Origin: Chitinophagales bacterium
GTDB taxonomy: Bacteria; Bacteroidota; Bacteroidia; Chitinophagales; CAIOSU01
Assembly (NCBI GenBank): GCA_040877935.1
Contig: JBBDNB010000032.1
Span: forward strand, 1-64,000
Length of the DNA stretch: 64,000 nt
Reading direction: 5' to 3'
Shown piece after piece: positions 53,869-63,498 of this stretch. The translations under genes and the position numbers were made by a program. How positions within the stretch are numbered: position 1 is the stretch's first letter; each line of letters begins with the position of its first letter. The notes below the pieces were generated by a model. That model had not been told where the DNA came from. It did no database searches and saw only the letters and a list, made by a program, of their open reading frames with translations.

Positions 53869-56800
53869 ATGAATCAACCAAAAATATACAAACCCAAACA
53901 TAAAGTAAGAATTGTAACGGCCGCCTCGCTATTTGACGGCCACGATGCTTCTATCAATATCATGCGCAGGATAATACAGTCCACTGGCTGTGAAGTGATT
54001 CATCTAGGGCACGACCGCAGCGTGCAGGATGTAGTGGATTGCGCCATTCAGGAAGATGTACAAGGCATCGCCATGACTTCCTACCAGGGCGGACATGTGG
54101 AATACCTCAAGTACATGTACGACCTCCTGCACGAAAACAATGCAGGGCAGATCAAAATATTTGCCGGAGGCGGTGGGGTAATTTTACCCGATGAAGCCAA
54201 AGAATTAGAAGCTTATGGCATCACGCGCATCTATTCGCCAGATGATGGTCGTGAATTGGGTTTACAGGGTATGATCAATGATTTGGTTGAGCAATGCGAT
54301 TTTCCTGTTTGGGAAGAAAAATTAAATTTCCAACTCGATAAATTGGAAGCAAAGAAAAGTGGCGAATTGGCCAGAGTTATTTCTATAGCTGAAAATGCTG
54401 CCGATGAATACAAAAAATTCAGTCCTGATATAAAAGCTGCTGCCGAAAAAAATAAAGTCCCGGTTTTGGGAATTACCGGAACCGGTGGAGCCGGGAAATC
54501 ATCATTGGTAGATGAATTGGTGCGCAGATTTTTAGTTGATTTTGAAAGCAAACGAATTGCCATTGTTTCGGTAGATCCATCTCGCAAAAAAACGGGTGGA
54601 GCCTTGTTGGGCGACCGTATTCGCATGAATGCGATTTCAAGCAATAGAGTTTATATGCGCTCTTTGGCCACACGTCAATCCAATTTGGCACTTTCCAAAT
54701 ATGTGCAGGAAGCGGTGGATATTCTTAAAGCTGCCAAATTTGATTTGGTGATTTTGGAAACTTCCGGCATTGGCCAGTCCGATACGGAAATCATCGATCA
54801 TTCCGATTTGAGCTTGTACGTAATGACCCCTGAATATGGCGCAGCAACCCAGCTCGAAAAAATTGATATGCTGGACTTTGCAGATGTTATTGCGCTCAAC
54901 AAATTTGACAAGCGCGGTGCTTTTGATGCTTTGCGCGATGTGAAAAAACAGTTCAAAAGAAATCACCAGTTGTGGGAAAGCAAAGATGAATATCTGCCTG
55001 TTTTTGGCACAATCGCTTCGCAGTTCAACGACCCCGGCATGAACAAGCTCTACCGAATTTTGATGGACAAAATCACAGAGCGAACGGGCACAGATTTAAA
55101 TTCCAATTTTGAAGCGGGCAATGAGCAATCGGAAAAGATTTTCATCATTCCACCCAACAGGACACGCTATTTGTCTGAAATTTCTGAGAACAACCGACAC
55201 TACGATGATTGGGTAGAAAAGCAATCTGAAATTGCACAGAAATTATACAGCCTTCAAAAATCGATTGATTTACTGGAAGAAACAGGCGGAGAACAATCTG
55301 CCATTGACGCTTTAAAAAGCAGCAAGGAGAAACTGGAATTGGACATTGATCCTCGCAACAAAAAATTAATTGAAGAGTGGCCAGAGAAATTCAAACGCTA
55401 CAAAGCAGATGAATTTATTTATCAAGTGCGCGGAAAAGACATTCACGTAAAAACTCACACGGAGTCTTTGTCTCATTTGCAAATACCCAAAGTTTCCCTG
55501 CCTAAATACAAGGCCTGGGGCGATTTGTTGAAATGGAATTTGCAGGAAAATGTACCTGGCGAATTTCCTTTCACCGCAGGTGTTTTTCCTTTCAAAAGAG
55601 AAGGCGAAGATCCTACGCGAATGTTTGCGGGCGAAGGCGGGCCAGAGCGAACCAATAAGCGTTTCCACTATGTTTCTTACGAATTGCCAGCCAAAAGACT
55701 TTCCACTGCTTTCGACTCGGTAACGCTCTACGGCAGAGACCCTGACCACCGACCGGATATTTACGGGAAAATCGGCAACTCTGGCGTTTCCATCTGCTGT
55801 CTGGATGATGCCAAAAAGCTTTATTCAGGTTTTGATTTGGCAAGTCCCGGCACTTCCGTTTCCATGACCATCAATGGCCCTGCAGCGATCATCACCGGAT
55901 TTTTCATGAATGCCGCCATCGATCAGGCTTGTGAAAAGTATATCAAGGAAAAGGGATTGGAAGCTGAAATTGAAACGAAAATTGAAAAAATCTACAAAGA
56001 CAAAGGTGTCAAGCGACCAGAATATTTGGGCGATTTGCCACAGGGAAGTGATGGGCTCGGTTTGATGCTTTTGGGCGTTACGGGCGATCAGGTTTTGCCA
56101 AAAGAGGTCTATGATAAAATCAAGGCAGAAACCCTGCCAAAAGTGCGCGGCACCGTACAGGCAGATATTTTAAAAGAGGATCAAGCACAAAACACCTGTA
56201 TTTTTTCTACCGAATTTTCTTTGCGTCTGATGGGCGATATGCAGGAATATTTCATCAATACGGGCGTGCGCAATTTTTACTCCGTTTCCATTTCTGGCTA
56301 CCACATTGCGGAAGCTGGTGCCAACCCCATTTCGCAGTTGGCTTTTACGCTGGCGAATGGATTTACCTATGTGGAATATTACCTCAGTCGAGGCATGGAC
56401 ATCAATAAATTTGCGCCCAACCTGTCGTTCTTTTTCTCCAACGGAATCGATCCGGAATATGCCGTAATCGGAAGGGTGGCAAGGAGAATTTGGGCAAAAG
56501 CCATGAAAGAAAAATATGGTGCGAATGCCCGTAGCCAAATGCTGAAATACCATATTCAGACCTCGGGCCGTTCGTTGCATGCACAGGAAATTGGTTTCAA
56601 TGATATCCGCACGACCTTGCAAGCGCTGTATGCCATTTATGACAATTGCAATTCGCTGCACACCAATGCATATGACGAGGCCATCACCACGCCTACCGAA
56701 GAATCGGTGCGCAGGGCCATGGCCATTCAGCTCATCATCAATCACGAGTTGGGACTGGCGAAAAACCAAAATCCTTTGCAGGGAGCTTTTATCATTGAGG

Positions 56801-57246
56801 AATTGACCGATTTGGTGGAGGAAGCGGTGCTTTCGGAATTTGATAGAATCACTGAAAGAGGCGGTGTATTGGGCGCTATGGAAACCATGTATCAGCGTGG
56901 AAAAATTCAAGAAGAAAGTCTTTACTACGAAACTTTGAAACACAATGGTGAGCTAAAAATCATGGGCGTAAATACCTTCAAAGACTCCAAAGGCTCTCCT
57001 ACGCTGATTCCTGGAGAAGTAATCCGCGCAACCAAAGAAGAGAAAGAAGCGCAGATCGACAACCTAAACCAATTGCACAAAGGCAATGCAAAACAAGCAG
57101 CCGAGCAATTGAATGTGATTAAAGAAGCAGCGGTGCAAAATGAAAATATTTTTGAGAAGCTGATGGAAGCCACCAAGTATTGTTCGCTTGGGCAGGTAAC
57201 CGAAGGACTGTTTGAAGTGGGCGGGCAGTACCGCAGAAATATGTAG
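53869..57246 (+). CDS. icmF: Fused isobutyryl-CoA mutase IcmF (B12 domain, MeaB-like GTPase, mutase)
   Basis: 1125 residues from the ATG at 53869; the upstream TTG at 53845 adds eight unlikely residues. Domain order: B12-binding domain at about 10-150 with the cobalamin motif LFDGHDASI (DxHxxG-like), G-protein chaperone at about 190-410 with Walker [10 protein letters not shown] at about 204 and G4 NKFDKRG at about 343, a linker, then the mutase TIM barrel at about 560-1125. This order defines IcmF, which interconverts isobutyryl-CoA and butyryl-CoA with adenosylcobalamin and has its own GTPase for cofactor loading. Related enzymes act on pivalyl or isovaleryl-CoA. Confidence 0.95.
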   Translation: MNQPKIYKPKHKVRIVTAASLFDGHDASINIMRRIIQSTGCEVIHLGHDRSVQDVVDCAIQEDVQGIAMTSYQGGHVEYLKYMYDLLHENNAGQIKIFAGGGGVILPDEAKELEAYGITRIYSPDDGRELGLQGMINDLVEQCDFPVWEEKLNFQLDKLEAKKSGELARVISIAENAADEYKKFSPDIKAAAEKNKVPVLGITGTGGAGKSSLVDELVRRFLVDFESKRIAIVSVDPSRKKTGGALLGDRIRMNAISSNRVYMRSLATRQSNLALSKYVQEAVDILKAAKFDLVILETSGIGQSDTEIIDHSDLSLYVMTPEYGAATQLEKIDMLDFADVIALNKFDKRGAFDALRDVKKQFKRNHQLWESKDEYLPVFGTIASQFNDPGMNKLYRILMDKITERTGTDLNSNFEAGNEQSEKIFIIPPNRTRYLSEISENNRHYDDWVEKQSEIAQKLYSLQKSIDLLEETGGEQSAIDALKSSKEKLELDIDPRNKKLIEEWPEKFKRYKADEFIYQVRGKDIHVKTHTESLSHLQIPKVSLPKYKAWGDLLKWNLQENVPGEFPFTAGVFPFKREGEDPTRMFAGEGGPERTNKRFHYVSYELPAKRLSTAFDSVTLYGRDPDHRPDIYGKIGNSGVSICCLDDAKKLYSGFDLASPGTSVSMTINGPAAIITGFFMNAAIDQACEKYIKEKGLEAEIETKIEKIYKDKGVKRPEYLGDLPQGSDGLGLMLLGVTGDQVLPKEVYDKIKAETLPKVRGTVQADILKEDQAQNTCIFSTEFSLRLMGDMQEYFINTGVRNFYSVSISGYHIAEAGANPISQLAFTLANGFTYVEYYLSRGMDINKFAPNLSFFFSNGIDPEYAVIGRVARRIWAKAMKEKYGANARSQMLKYHIQTSGRSLHAQEIGFNDIRTTLQALYAIYDNCNSLHTNAYDEAITTPTEESVRRAMAIQLIINHELGLAKNQNPLQGAFIIEELTDLVEEAVLSEFDRITERGGVLGAMETMYQRGKIQEESLYYETLKHNGELKIMGVNTFKDSKGSPTLIPGEVIRATKEEKEAQIDNLNQLHKGNAKQAAEQLNVIKEAAVQNENIFEKLMEATKYCSLGQVTEGLFEVGGQYRRNM

Positions 57247-57368
57247 GCTGTGAACTTGAAGATCAATGTTCTTTTAATAAAAAAAGAAAATTAGATGCTG
57301 GAAGCTTAAATCGGGCTTTATTCGGCATTGAGCAATTGAGCCATAAAACAAGCATAAACGGAGTGGCT

Positions 57369-57449
57369 ATTGCGACTTTGTCCGAAGCACAGCAATCAGG
57401 AAATTTTTACAAAATTTCCTGCTAATTGCGTAGCAAGTTTAGTCGCAAT
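57369..57449. repeat. Nested inverted repeat, 81 bp
   Basis: Outer arms ATTGCGAC (57369-57376) and GTCGCAAT (57442-57449) are perfect. Inner arms CAGGAAATTTT (57397-57407) and AAAATTTCCTG (57411-57421) are perfect around a 3-base loop. An RNA or single-strand DNA hairpin of this type could act as a terminator-like, REP-like or recombination site. Confidence 0.72.
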
Positions 57450-57504
57450 AACGCAGTGTTGCGTAGATTTTATGAGCCCAATTGGTCGCGCCTTGAATTT
57501 TTTG

Positions 57505-57530
57505 GTACTTTTTTTTCAAGAAAAAAGTAC
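57505..57530. repeat. Inverted repeat (GTACTTTTTT / AAAAAAGTAC)
   Basis: Arms of 10 bp around a 6-base loop (TTCAAG). The A/T-rich arms could pair in either strand. Not assigned as a terminator. Confidence 0.55.
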
Positions 57531-57700
57531 AGAGAAAAAATCAAAGAACCCGCTATTTATAAATCCCTAAGATTTTGTATGAAAGGGAAAATATGGAATC
57601 TTTGAGCAACTTAAATACAATAAGAGGTGTGTCAAAAAACCGATATAAATAATGCTGACAGCTTTTATAAACAACTCGTTATAAACTGATAATTACTGTA

Positions 57701-58342
57701 GTGGATTTAAAAATCAATGTTTTTGAAGAGCGATTGAAAAAAGCCCTATCCAATGGCCTACCGGGATTGGAAGCCCAATACAAAATGGCACCCGAAGGCC
57801 GCATGACCCCCTCTCAATATGCGCACTACAGCAAAAATGCTAGGGAAGGAGCAGTGTTGATCGGTTTTTTCGAAAAAGCAGGACGCATTCACACGGTGCT
57901 GATAGAACGCTCAAAATACGAAGGCGTACACAGCGGACAAATGGCATTTCCCGGGGGCAAAAAAGACGATACAGACAAAGACCTAGAGCATACCGCCCTG
58001 CGCGAAACACGGGAAGAAGTGGGTTTTCAGGAAGAAAAGGTAAAGTTGGTAGGCAAACTCACCGAGCTCTATATTCCACCCAGTAATTTTTTGGTAACTC
58101 CTTTTATTGGCATTTTACGACCGCCCTATGAATTTGTGCGCGATCCTTTTGAAGTGGCACAAATCCACACCACACCTATTGAGGTGTTTTTAGAAGAAAA
58201 GAACCGGGGCTTTAAAAAGATTACCGTAGCCGGAGGTTTGGAAATCAATTCACCCTATTTCGATTTGGAAGGAAAAGTCATCTGGGGCGCCACCGCTATG
58301 ATGATTGCGGAGTTGGTGGAGGTTTTAAAACAAATAAAATAA
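57701..58342 (+). CDS. NUDIX hydrolase, CoA pyrophosphatase-type
   Basis: 213 residues from a GTG start. The NUDIX box is GGKKDDTDKDLEHTALRETREEVGF (about residues 85-109; here split as GGKKDDTDKDLEHTA and LRETREEVGF). Before it lies LIERSKYEGVHSGQMAFPGG, the UPF0035 signature of CoA and acyl-CoA pyrophosphatases. It would hydrolyse CoA or a similar nucleotide to 3',5'-ADP and phosphopantetheine. It follows the structured gap after icmF, and its stop overlaps the start of the HExxH gene by one base (TAATG). Confidence 0.9.
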   Translation: MDLKINVFEERLKKALSNGLPGLEAQYKMAPEGRMTPSQYAHYSKNAREGAVLIGFFEKAGRIHTVLIERSKYEGVHSGQMAFPGGKKDDTDKDLEHTALRETREEVGFQEEKVKLVGKLTELYIPPSNFLVTPFIGILRPPYEFVRDPFEVAQIHTTPIEVFLEEKNRGFKKITVAGGLEINSPYFDLEGKVIWGATAMMIAELVEVLKQIK

Positions 58343-58965
58343 TGAATTATAAAGAAATTGAAAGGAAACTCTATCATGAGTTAGGTCATCACATAGTTAA
58401 TACTATCTATAAAGATTATGGAAGAAAAGAGACAGCTGAAATAAAAATTACTGAGGTGAAACATAATTATTTCTCAGGCTTCGATAGGTATTATGGAGAA
58501 ACAATACCTGTAATGGGAGAACCAACAGAACTATTTGAAAAATATCCTTTCTCTACAATTTCGAGCTTAACTCACGGCTGTGTTTTTGAGTCAATTTACA
58601 CTAAAAGTAGATTTGAAGATTTATTTAGCAGAGAAGATAATGACTACCTGTTAAGTGGATATCAAGATGCTAAAGATTGCTATAATTTTGTGACTTGTAA
58701 CCTTAGGTTAAATGATAAAATTTATATTTCGATTATAAACCACTCAATAAAGTTTGTTGAAGACTTAAAATCGCAAAACTTTCAATTACCTGAACTTGAC
58801 ATATACAAACTAGTCGAAATTCAAAAACCTATAACTGTAGTTGACGAGATTCATACTAGTTTCAAGGTTAATTTAAAATCATTAAACGAAGTCACTAAAG
58901 AATTTACAGAAGATTACAAACCAGTATTAGATGAATACTCAAAGTTCATCAAGAATCTTACATAG
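58342..58965 (+). CDS. Unassigned protein with HExxH motif
   Basis: 207 residues. The motif HELGHH (residues 13-18; HExxH form) is the zinc-binding signature of many metallopeptidases, here close to the N-terminus (MNYKEIERKLYHELGHHIVN). A matching third ligand is not obvious; Glu and His candidates lie near residues 40-50. No signal peptide. The C-terminal part is Lys/Asp-rich. The coding DNA looks more AT-rich than the neighbours, suggesting recent transfer. Translation is probably coupled to the NUDIX gene by TAATG. The family is not recognised. Confidence 0.75.
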   Translation: MNYKEIERKLYHELGHHIVNTIYKDYGRKETAEIKITEVKHNYFSGFDRYYGETIPVMGEPTELFEKYPFSTISSLTHGCVFESIYTKSRFEDLFSREDNDYLLSGYQDAKDCYNFVTCNLRLNDKIYISIINHSIKFVEDLKSQNFQLPELDIYKLVEIQKPITVVDEIHTSFKVNLKSLNEVTKEFTEDYKPVLDEYSKFIKNLT

Positions 58966-59272
58966 CCCCGCTTGCGAAAGTTAGCGTAGCAGTTCTTCTG
59001 CAAAAAAACCGTTTCAAAACCATCCCGCTGTAGATTATGGAGTCCCTATATTCCATGCAAAGTGCGCAAAGCTTTTTCGCAAAGTCCGCAGAGGATAATC
59101 TTTGCTTGCTCTGTGATATTCCTTGGTGTTCTTTGTGTGAAAAAATCATTTCCATAGATGAAGATTTTTGATAAATTTTCTAGGGAAAATTTTCCAGAAT
59201 GACGGGTGTATTTGGGTTGTGTTTCTTTGAATGCCAATTTACCAATACTTCCAAACGATCTTCATTTGCGTA
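58966..59272. other. 307-bp gene-free stretch carrying dispersed repeat copy 1
   Basis: Short frames here (around 58958-59237) are translations of a repeat and are not genes. The repeat copy is at about 59037-59143. The rest has no gene and no clear promoter. Confidence 0.6.
59037..59143 (+). repeat. Dispersed repeat, copy 1 (diverged)
   Basis: It shares GGAGTC(C/T)CTATATTCCA, CGCAAAGTCCGCAGAG and GTTCTTTG(T/C)GTGAAA with 59928-60011 in the same orientation, with an extra 20 or so bp at the left end. Ends CGCAAAG and CTTTGYG are inverse to each other, so it can fold. Confidence 0.75.
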
Positions 59273-59599
59273 TTAATCTTCTATGGGATCAACCCAATCG
59301 GTAAAATCAAAAGTATTGCCCAGCTCTCTTGCACAATTATGAACCGTAAGAATATCAATTCTTAAACTGTCTTTGATAAAATAAACGATTCTGTAATTTC
59401 CCCTGATTAACTCCCTTAAATTGTCATTATTAAAGGTCGCCAGTTTTTTTCCGCACTTCGGATGTTTTTCAAGTATATCAACTGATTCAAACAATCGTTC
59501 TACTGTAATTTCTGCATAACGGACGGAATCTTTTGAAATATGATCACCAATATCTTCAAGATCAGCAATGGCATTATCAGTCCATACTACTTTAGCCAT
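59273..59599 (-). CDS. RelE/ParE-type toxin
   Basis: 108 residues, starting MAKVVWTDNAIADLEDIGDH, with the RelE/ParE fold pattern (LRELIRGNYRIVYFIKDSLR near residues 62-81). The ILTVHNCARELGN end is typical. ParE members poison gyrase and RelE members cleave mRNA on ribosomes; which one this is cannot be told by eye. Its start overlaps the 3' end of the antitoxin gene by 13 bp. The module is bracketed by two direct copies of a dispersed repeat. Confidence 0.88.
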   Translation of the reverse strand: MAKVVWTDNAIADLEDIGDHISKDSVRYAEITVERLFESVDILEKHPKCGKKLATFNNDNLRELIRGNYRIVYFIKDSLRIDILTVHNCARELGNTFDFTDWVDPIED

Positions 59600-59769
59600 T
59601 TTTTCAGCTTTTTCCTTGCCTCTGTTTTGGTATTTACCTTGTCTTTATTTGAATCATCAAGGCCTTTATGGACTTTCTCCAAAAATATCAAATGATCTAC
59701 CACCTGGTCAATACTTAATTTTTCTGGCAGTTTATCAAGGGAATCAATGATTTGTGATTTTGTAATCAT
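59587..59769 (-). CDS. Small antitoxin of RelE/ParE-type module
   Basis: 60 residues. It starts MITKSQIIDSLDKLPEKLSI and ends TEARKKLKKWLK, with a predicted helix-helix core (QVVDHLIFLEKVHKGL) and a basic C-terminal tail. I do not recognise a DNA-binding fold, but its size, order (antitoxin first) and 13-bp overlap with the toxin gene support the role. An alternative start was not seen. It probably represses its own promoter. Confidence 0.8.
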   Translation of the reverse strand: MITKSQIIDSLDKLPEKLSIDQVVDHLIFLEKVHKGLDDSNKDKVNTKTEARKKLKKWLK

Positions 59770-60143
59770 GTTGCTTTGATTTTTTCAGGCTATTTAAAGA
59801 TAATAAACTTGGCAAAAGTTAATCTACAGTATTGTGTTTTTTATACAGCTCTTTTATAAATCGCTGAACAAACAATTTTAACTCAGGGTTCTTGTTTCCA
59901 CCTAATTTCAAAGTCAATAAGATTCTGGAGTCTCTATATTCCACCACGCAAAGTCCGCAGAGAGAAATCTTTGCGAGTGCTGCGATATTCCCTGGCGTTC
60001 TTTGCGTGAAACTTGCACTAAGCAACTTTCATATTAATGACCTCAAGCTCTGTACCGTTTAAGAAGGATTCCTGGGCAATATCAAAAAGCTTTTGGCTGA
60101 TCCCCAGCTTGCGCATAAAAAAGAATAGGTTTTCAATTTTTCT
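59770..60143. other. 374-bp gene-free stretch with dispersed repeat copy 2 and a tiny frame
   Basis: The repeat is at 59928-60011. On the minus strand, 60018-60116 is a 32-codon frame (MRKLGISQKLFDIAQESFLN, then GTELEVINMKVA) starting about 30 bp after the nrdJ stop and in the same frame. It may be a decayed gene end; I cannot tell. The left part (59819-59930) is open on the minus strand but runs into the repeat. Confidence 0.5.
59928..60011 (+). repeat. Dispersed repeat, copy 2
   Basis: CACGCAAAG (59945-59953) and CTTTGCGTG (60000-60008) are perfect inverse ends 64 bp apart in total. A second inner inverse pair (CGCAAAG and CTTTGCG) can also form. Similar sequence at 59037-59143 in direct orientation brackets the RelE/ParE-type TA module. 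Confidence 0.78.
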
Positions 60144-62744
60144 TTAGCCACACTTACTATGTCCGCAGCTTTTGCAGTTGAGGCAGCCTTCTTCATAAAT
60201 CAAGGCCGCATCACCACAATCGGGGCAAACATTATCGGTAGGGGCAGTGCCGTCTGCAATGAATTTTTTCAAAGCGCGCACCACACCATTTTTCCAGGTG
60301 TTCAAAGAAGCATCGCTCAGGTGCAGCTCAGAAACCATATCCACTACATAGGGCAGTGGCATTCCGTGGCGCAATACACCTGAAATCAATTTGGCATAAT
60401 TCCAATATTCTGAATCGAAAGCACGGGAAAGCCCGCCAATGGTAATTTCGTAACCATCTTTGTCCACATATCTAAAATCGTAGCGAGAAAGCCCATTGTC
60501 TTTATTGCGATTTTTGATCACTTCCCCTTTTTGCACATAATCGGGCATAAAGAAGGAATCCTCAGCTTTTCCGGTAAAGATTTCATAGGGCCTGCCATTT
60601 AAAATTCCAACCACGGCAATCCAGTTTTCGCTGTTGTTTTTAAAGCGCACTATTTCTGCATCCAATACATCGGGTCGTTTGGGTGGATTGGTTTCCAAAA
60701 ACTCATTGACCTTTCCTTCCTGTTTTTTATCCGAATCGGAAATCAAAACACCGGAACGGGAACCATCGCGATAAACGGTAATGCCTTTGCAACCGCTTTC
60801 CCAGCCTGTGAGGTAAATATTGCCCACCATTTCTTCAGAAACTTCATTGGGCACATTCACGGTCACGCTAATGGAGTGATCTACCCATTTTTGCACAGCG
60901 CCCTGCAATTTTACTTTTTGCACCCAGTCCACATCATTGGCAGTGGCTTTGTAATAAGGTGATTTGGCAATAACCTCCTGCAATTGATCATTGTCCATTT
61001 TTTGAACTGCTTCCAGGTCAAAGCCATTGGTTTTTAACCAGGTAGCAAAATGATGATGAAAAACGGCATATTCTTCCCAGGAATCTCCTACATTATCCGT
61101 GAAATCTACACGAGCATTTTTATCATTGGGATTTACTTTTCTCCTGCGCTTGTATGCGGGCATAAATACAGGCTCTAAACCGGAAGTAGTCTGAGTCATC
61201 AAGCTTGTTGTACCGGTTGGCGCTATGGTCAACAGGGCAATGTTTCTTCTGCCGTGCTTGGTCATTTCGGCATACAGTTCAGGATCGTTTTCTTTCAATC
61301 GCATGATGAAAGGATTGTTTTGCTCCCGATCGGCTTCATAAATGGGAAAAGCACCCCTTTCTTTAGCCATTTCTACAGACGAACGATAGGCTTCAGTTGC
61401 AAGGGTTTTGTGCAAATTTTCTGAATATTTAATGGATTTATCAGAACCGTAGCGAATGCCCAAAGCTGCCAGCATATCGCCCTCAGCGGTAATGCCCACA
61501 CCTGTTCTTCGACCCTGACGGCATTTTTTGCGGATATTTTTCCAAAGGCGGTGCTCTATTCTTTTTATTTCAGGATCTTCTGGATCAGCTTCTATTTTTT
61601 CCAGGATATGATCAATTTTTTCAACTTCCAGATCTACAATATCATCCATAATGCGCTGCGCCATGTGTACATGCTCTTTGAACAATTTAGTATCAAATTC
61701 CGCATTTTTCTCAAATGGATTTTTCACATAGGAATACAGGTTGATGGCCAGCAAACGACAACTGTCGTAGGGACAAAGTGGAATTTCACCACATGGATTG
61801 GTAGATACTGTTTTAAAACCCAGATCGGAATAGCAATCGGGAATGGCCTCGTTGATTATGGTATCCCAAAAAAGAATGCCCGGTTCGGCCGATTGCCAGG
61901 CATTGTGAACGATTTTATTCCATAGCTTTTTCGCATCAATTTCTTTAGTGATCAATGGATCAGCACTGTCAACAGGGTATTGCTGTATATATGGCGTTCC
62001 ATTTTTTACAGCTTTCATAAAATCATCGTCAATACGCACAGAAACATTAGCACCGGTTACTTTGGTGCCGTCCATTTTTGCATCAATGAATTTTTCCGCA
62101 TCGGGATGTTTGATGGAAATACTCAGCATTAATGCGCCACGTCTGCCATCTTGCGCCACCTCTCGAGTTGAATTTGAATAGCGCTCCATAAAAGGCACAA
62201 CGCCCGTAGAAGTAAGCGCAGAGTTTTTCACGGGAGAGCCACCTGGGCGAATATGGGAAAGATCGTGCCCAACGCCACCGCGTCTTTTCATCAACTGAAC
62301 CTGCTCCTGATCGATTTTCATAATGCCGCCATAGGAATCGGAATTGCCATCGTTGCCAATTACAAAACAATTGGAAAGCGATGCTATTTGATATTCATTG
62401 CCAATACCTGTCATTGGTCCACCTTGCGGCACTATATATTTAAAGCCTTTGAGCAATTGAAAAATCTCTTCTTCAGAATATGGATTGGGGTATTTTTGTT
62501 CTATCCGCGCAATTTCACCTGCCATTCTGCGGTGCATATCATCAGGTGTGCACTCGTATATATTCCCATCAGAATCTTTCAGCGCATACTTATTAATCCA
62601 AACACCGGCAGCGAGTTCATCTCCGTTGAAATATTTTTTTGAAGCTTCCAGTGCTTCTTCATAAGTGTATGTTTTCTTCTTTTTCAAACTTGTAGTGATT
62701 TCTGATAATTTAGAATTGGAGGCAGCATCGCTTGTGGTGAACAT
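60144..62744 (-). CDS. nrdJ: Adenosylcobalamin-dependent (class II) ribonucleotide reductase
   Basis: 866 residues, a normal length for NrdJ. Catalytic features: the N-side Cys in LSNCFVIGNDG, the loop STNPCGEIPL (near residue 315) with Cys and Glu, and APTGTTSLMTQTTSG. The C-terminal Zn-ribbon-like tail CPDCGDAALIYEEGC and CKSCGHSKCG probably shuttles reducing power. It reduces nucleotides with B12 radical chemistry without oxygen. No intein or insertion is seen. The upstream gap to the cupin gene is 112 bp (or 247 bp to its chosen start) and lacks an obvious cobalamin riboswitch fold by eye. Confidence 0.96.
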   Translation of the reverse strand: MFTTSDAASNSKLSEITTSLKKKKTYTYEEALEASKKYFNGDELAAGVWINKYALKDSDGNIYECTPDDMHRRMAGEIARIEQKYPNPYSEEEIFQLLKGFKYIVPQGGPMTGIGNEYQIASLSNCFVIGNDGNSDSYGGIMKIDQEQVQLMKRRGGVGHDLSHIRPGGSPVKNSALTSTGVVPFMERYSNSTREVAQDGRRGALMLSISIKHPDAEKFIDAKMDGTKVTGANVSVRIDDDFMKAVKNGTPYIQQYPVDSADPLITKEIDAKKLWNKIVHNAWQSAEPGILFWDTIINEAIPDCYSDLGFKTVSTNPCGEIPLCPYDSCRLLAINLYSYVKNPFEKNAEFDTKLFKEHVHMAQRIMDDIVDLEVEKIDHILEKIEADPEDPEIKRIEHRLWKNIRKKCRQGRRTGVGITAEGDMLAALGIRYGSDKSIKYSENLHKTLATEAYRSSVEMAKERGAFPIYEADREQNNPFIMRLKENDPELYAEMTKHGRRNIALLTIAPTGTTSLMTQTTSGLEPVFMPAYKRRRKVNPNDKNARVDFTDNVGDSWEEYAVFHHHFATWLKTNGFDLEAVQKMDNDQLQEVIAKSPYYKATANDVDWVQKVKLQGAVQKWVDHSISVTVNVPNEVSEEMVGNIYLTGWESGCKGITVYRDGSRSGVLISDSDKKQEGKVNEFLETNPPKRPDVLDAEIVRFKNNSENWIAVVGILNGRPYEIFTGKAEDSFFMPDYVQKGEVIKNRNKDNGLSRYDFRYVDKDGYEITIGGLSRAFDSEYWNYAKLISGVLRHGMPLPYVVDMVSELHLSDASLNTWKNGVVRALKKFIADGTAPTDNVCPDCGDAALIYEEGCLNCKSCGHSKCG

Positions 62745-62952
62745 AGCTTATTGAATTTAGTAAATAAAAAAAACCGGTAAACCAACACAAATGGAAAAAC
62801 GGGGTAAAACTCTTTCGACAATTTAGAAAATCAATAATTTAGATTAAGTCAAAATTATGAACATTCTAAAAGGTTTATCATTCACGACTTTGATAAAAAG
62901 TGTGGAAAATGGTATAGAGTTTCTGCTAAACACAATTAATTATTTAACACTG

Positions 62953-62960
62953 TATTTTTG
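62953..62960 (+). promoter_or_regulatory. -7 element (TATTTTTG) for the DUF985 gene
   Basis: Exact TAnnTTTG match 32 bp before the ATG at 62992. It falls inside the longer alternative frame from 62857, so it supports the shorter start. Confidence 0.45.
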
Positions 62961-62991
62961 TAAAACCACATTATTTACAAAACTTCACCAC

Positions 62992-63477
62992 ATGTCTGAA
63001 CATAATAACCTTGTAAATAAGCTCAACTTGAAAGCACATCCCGAGGGAGGCTATTACAAAGAAGTTTTTAGAAGCAGTGAGTCTATATCGAAAGCAGCTT
63101 TACCTGAGCGCTTTTCAGGAGCACGAAATTACATAACATCCATCTATTTCCTGTTGGAAAAAGATTATTTTTCAGCATTCCACCGCATTCAGTCTGATGA
63201 ATTATGGTATTTTCATCGCGGTGCTGACCTGAATATTCATGTTATTATGGAAGACGGTACTTATAAGTGCTATGAATTGGGTGCTGAACGAGATTTGCAA
63301 TGTTGTATTCCGGCACTTTCTTGGTTTGCTGCTGAGACCAAAGGAAATTATAGTCTTGTAAGTTGTGCTGTAGCACCGGGGTTTGATTTTTCCGACTTTG
63401 AATTGGCTGAAAAATCAAAACTTTCTATTATTTATCCACAACATCAGCAACTTATTGATCAGTTTTGTAGAAAATAA
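62992..63477 (+). CDS. DUF985 cupin-fold protein
   Basis: 161 residues from the ATG at 62992; an earlier in-frame ATG at 62857 would add 45 residues with little family character. Family motifs are in order: LNLKAHPEGGYYKEVFRSSE, TSIYFLLEKDYFSAFHRIQS, DELWYFHRGADLNIHVIMED, and VSCAVAPGFDFSDFELAEKS. The His/Glu set of the cupin barrel (HPEGG, FHRI, DELW) is intact. The biochemical role of DUF985 is not settled. It is monocistronic or leads the CxxCH gene 21 bp downstream. Confidence 0.9.
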   Translation: MSEHNNLVNKLNLKAHPEGGYYKEVFRSSESISKAALPERFSGARNYITSIYFLLEKDYFSAFHRIQSDELWYFHRGADLNIHVIMEDGTYKCYELGAERDLQCCIPALSWFAAETKGNYSLVSCAVAPGFDFSDFELAEKSKLSIIYPQHQQLIDQFCRK

Positions 63478-63498
63478 ATTTTTCTTAGCTTAATAGAT

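Larger units (their letters stand above)
57247..57700. other. 454-bp gene-free stretch with nested palindromes
   Basis: No credible gene; a 66-codon frame at 57370 runs through the palindromes and is rejected. Structure noted: the nested hairpin at 57369-57449, and GTACTTTTTT against AAAAAAGTAC at 57505-57530. The latter has no T-run after it, so its role is unclear. The end of the stretch leads into the NUDIX gene with no exact promoter motif seen. Confidence 0.6.

Noticed and set aside
57370-57570. 66-codon frame behind icmF
   Set aside because: It passes through the palindromes and an A/T tract; no family character and no start context.
58958-59237. Small minus-strand frames at the dispersed repeat
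   Set aside because: They are translations of the repeat and both repeat copies give similar frames, so they are not genes.
62745-62991. Cobalamin riboswitch ahead of nrdJ
   Set aside because: A B12 enzyme could have one, but I saw no B12-box-like conserved segment in the leader.
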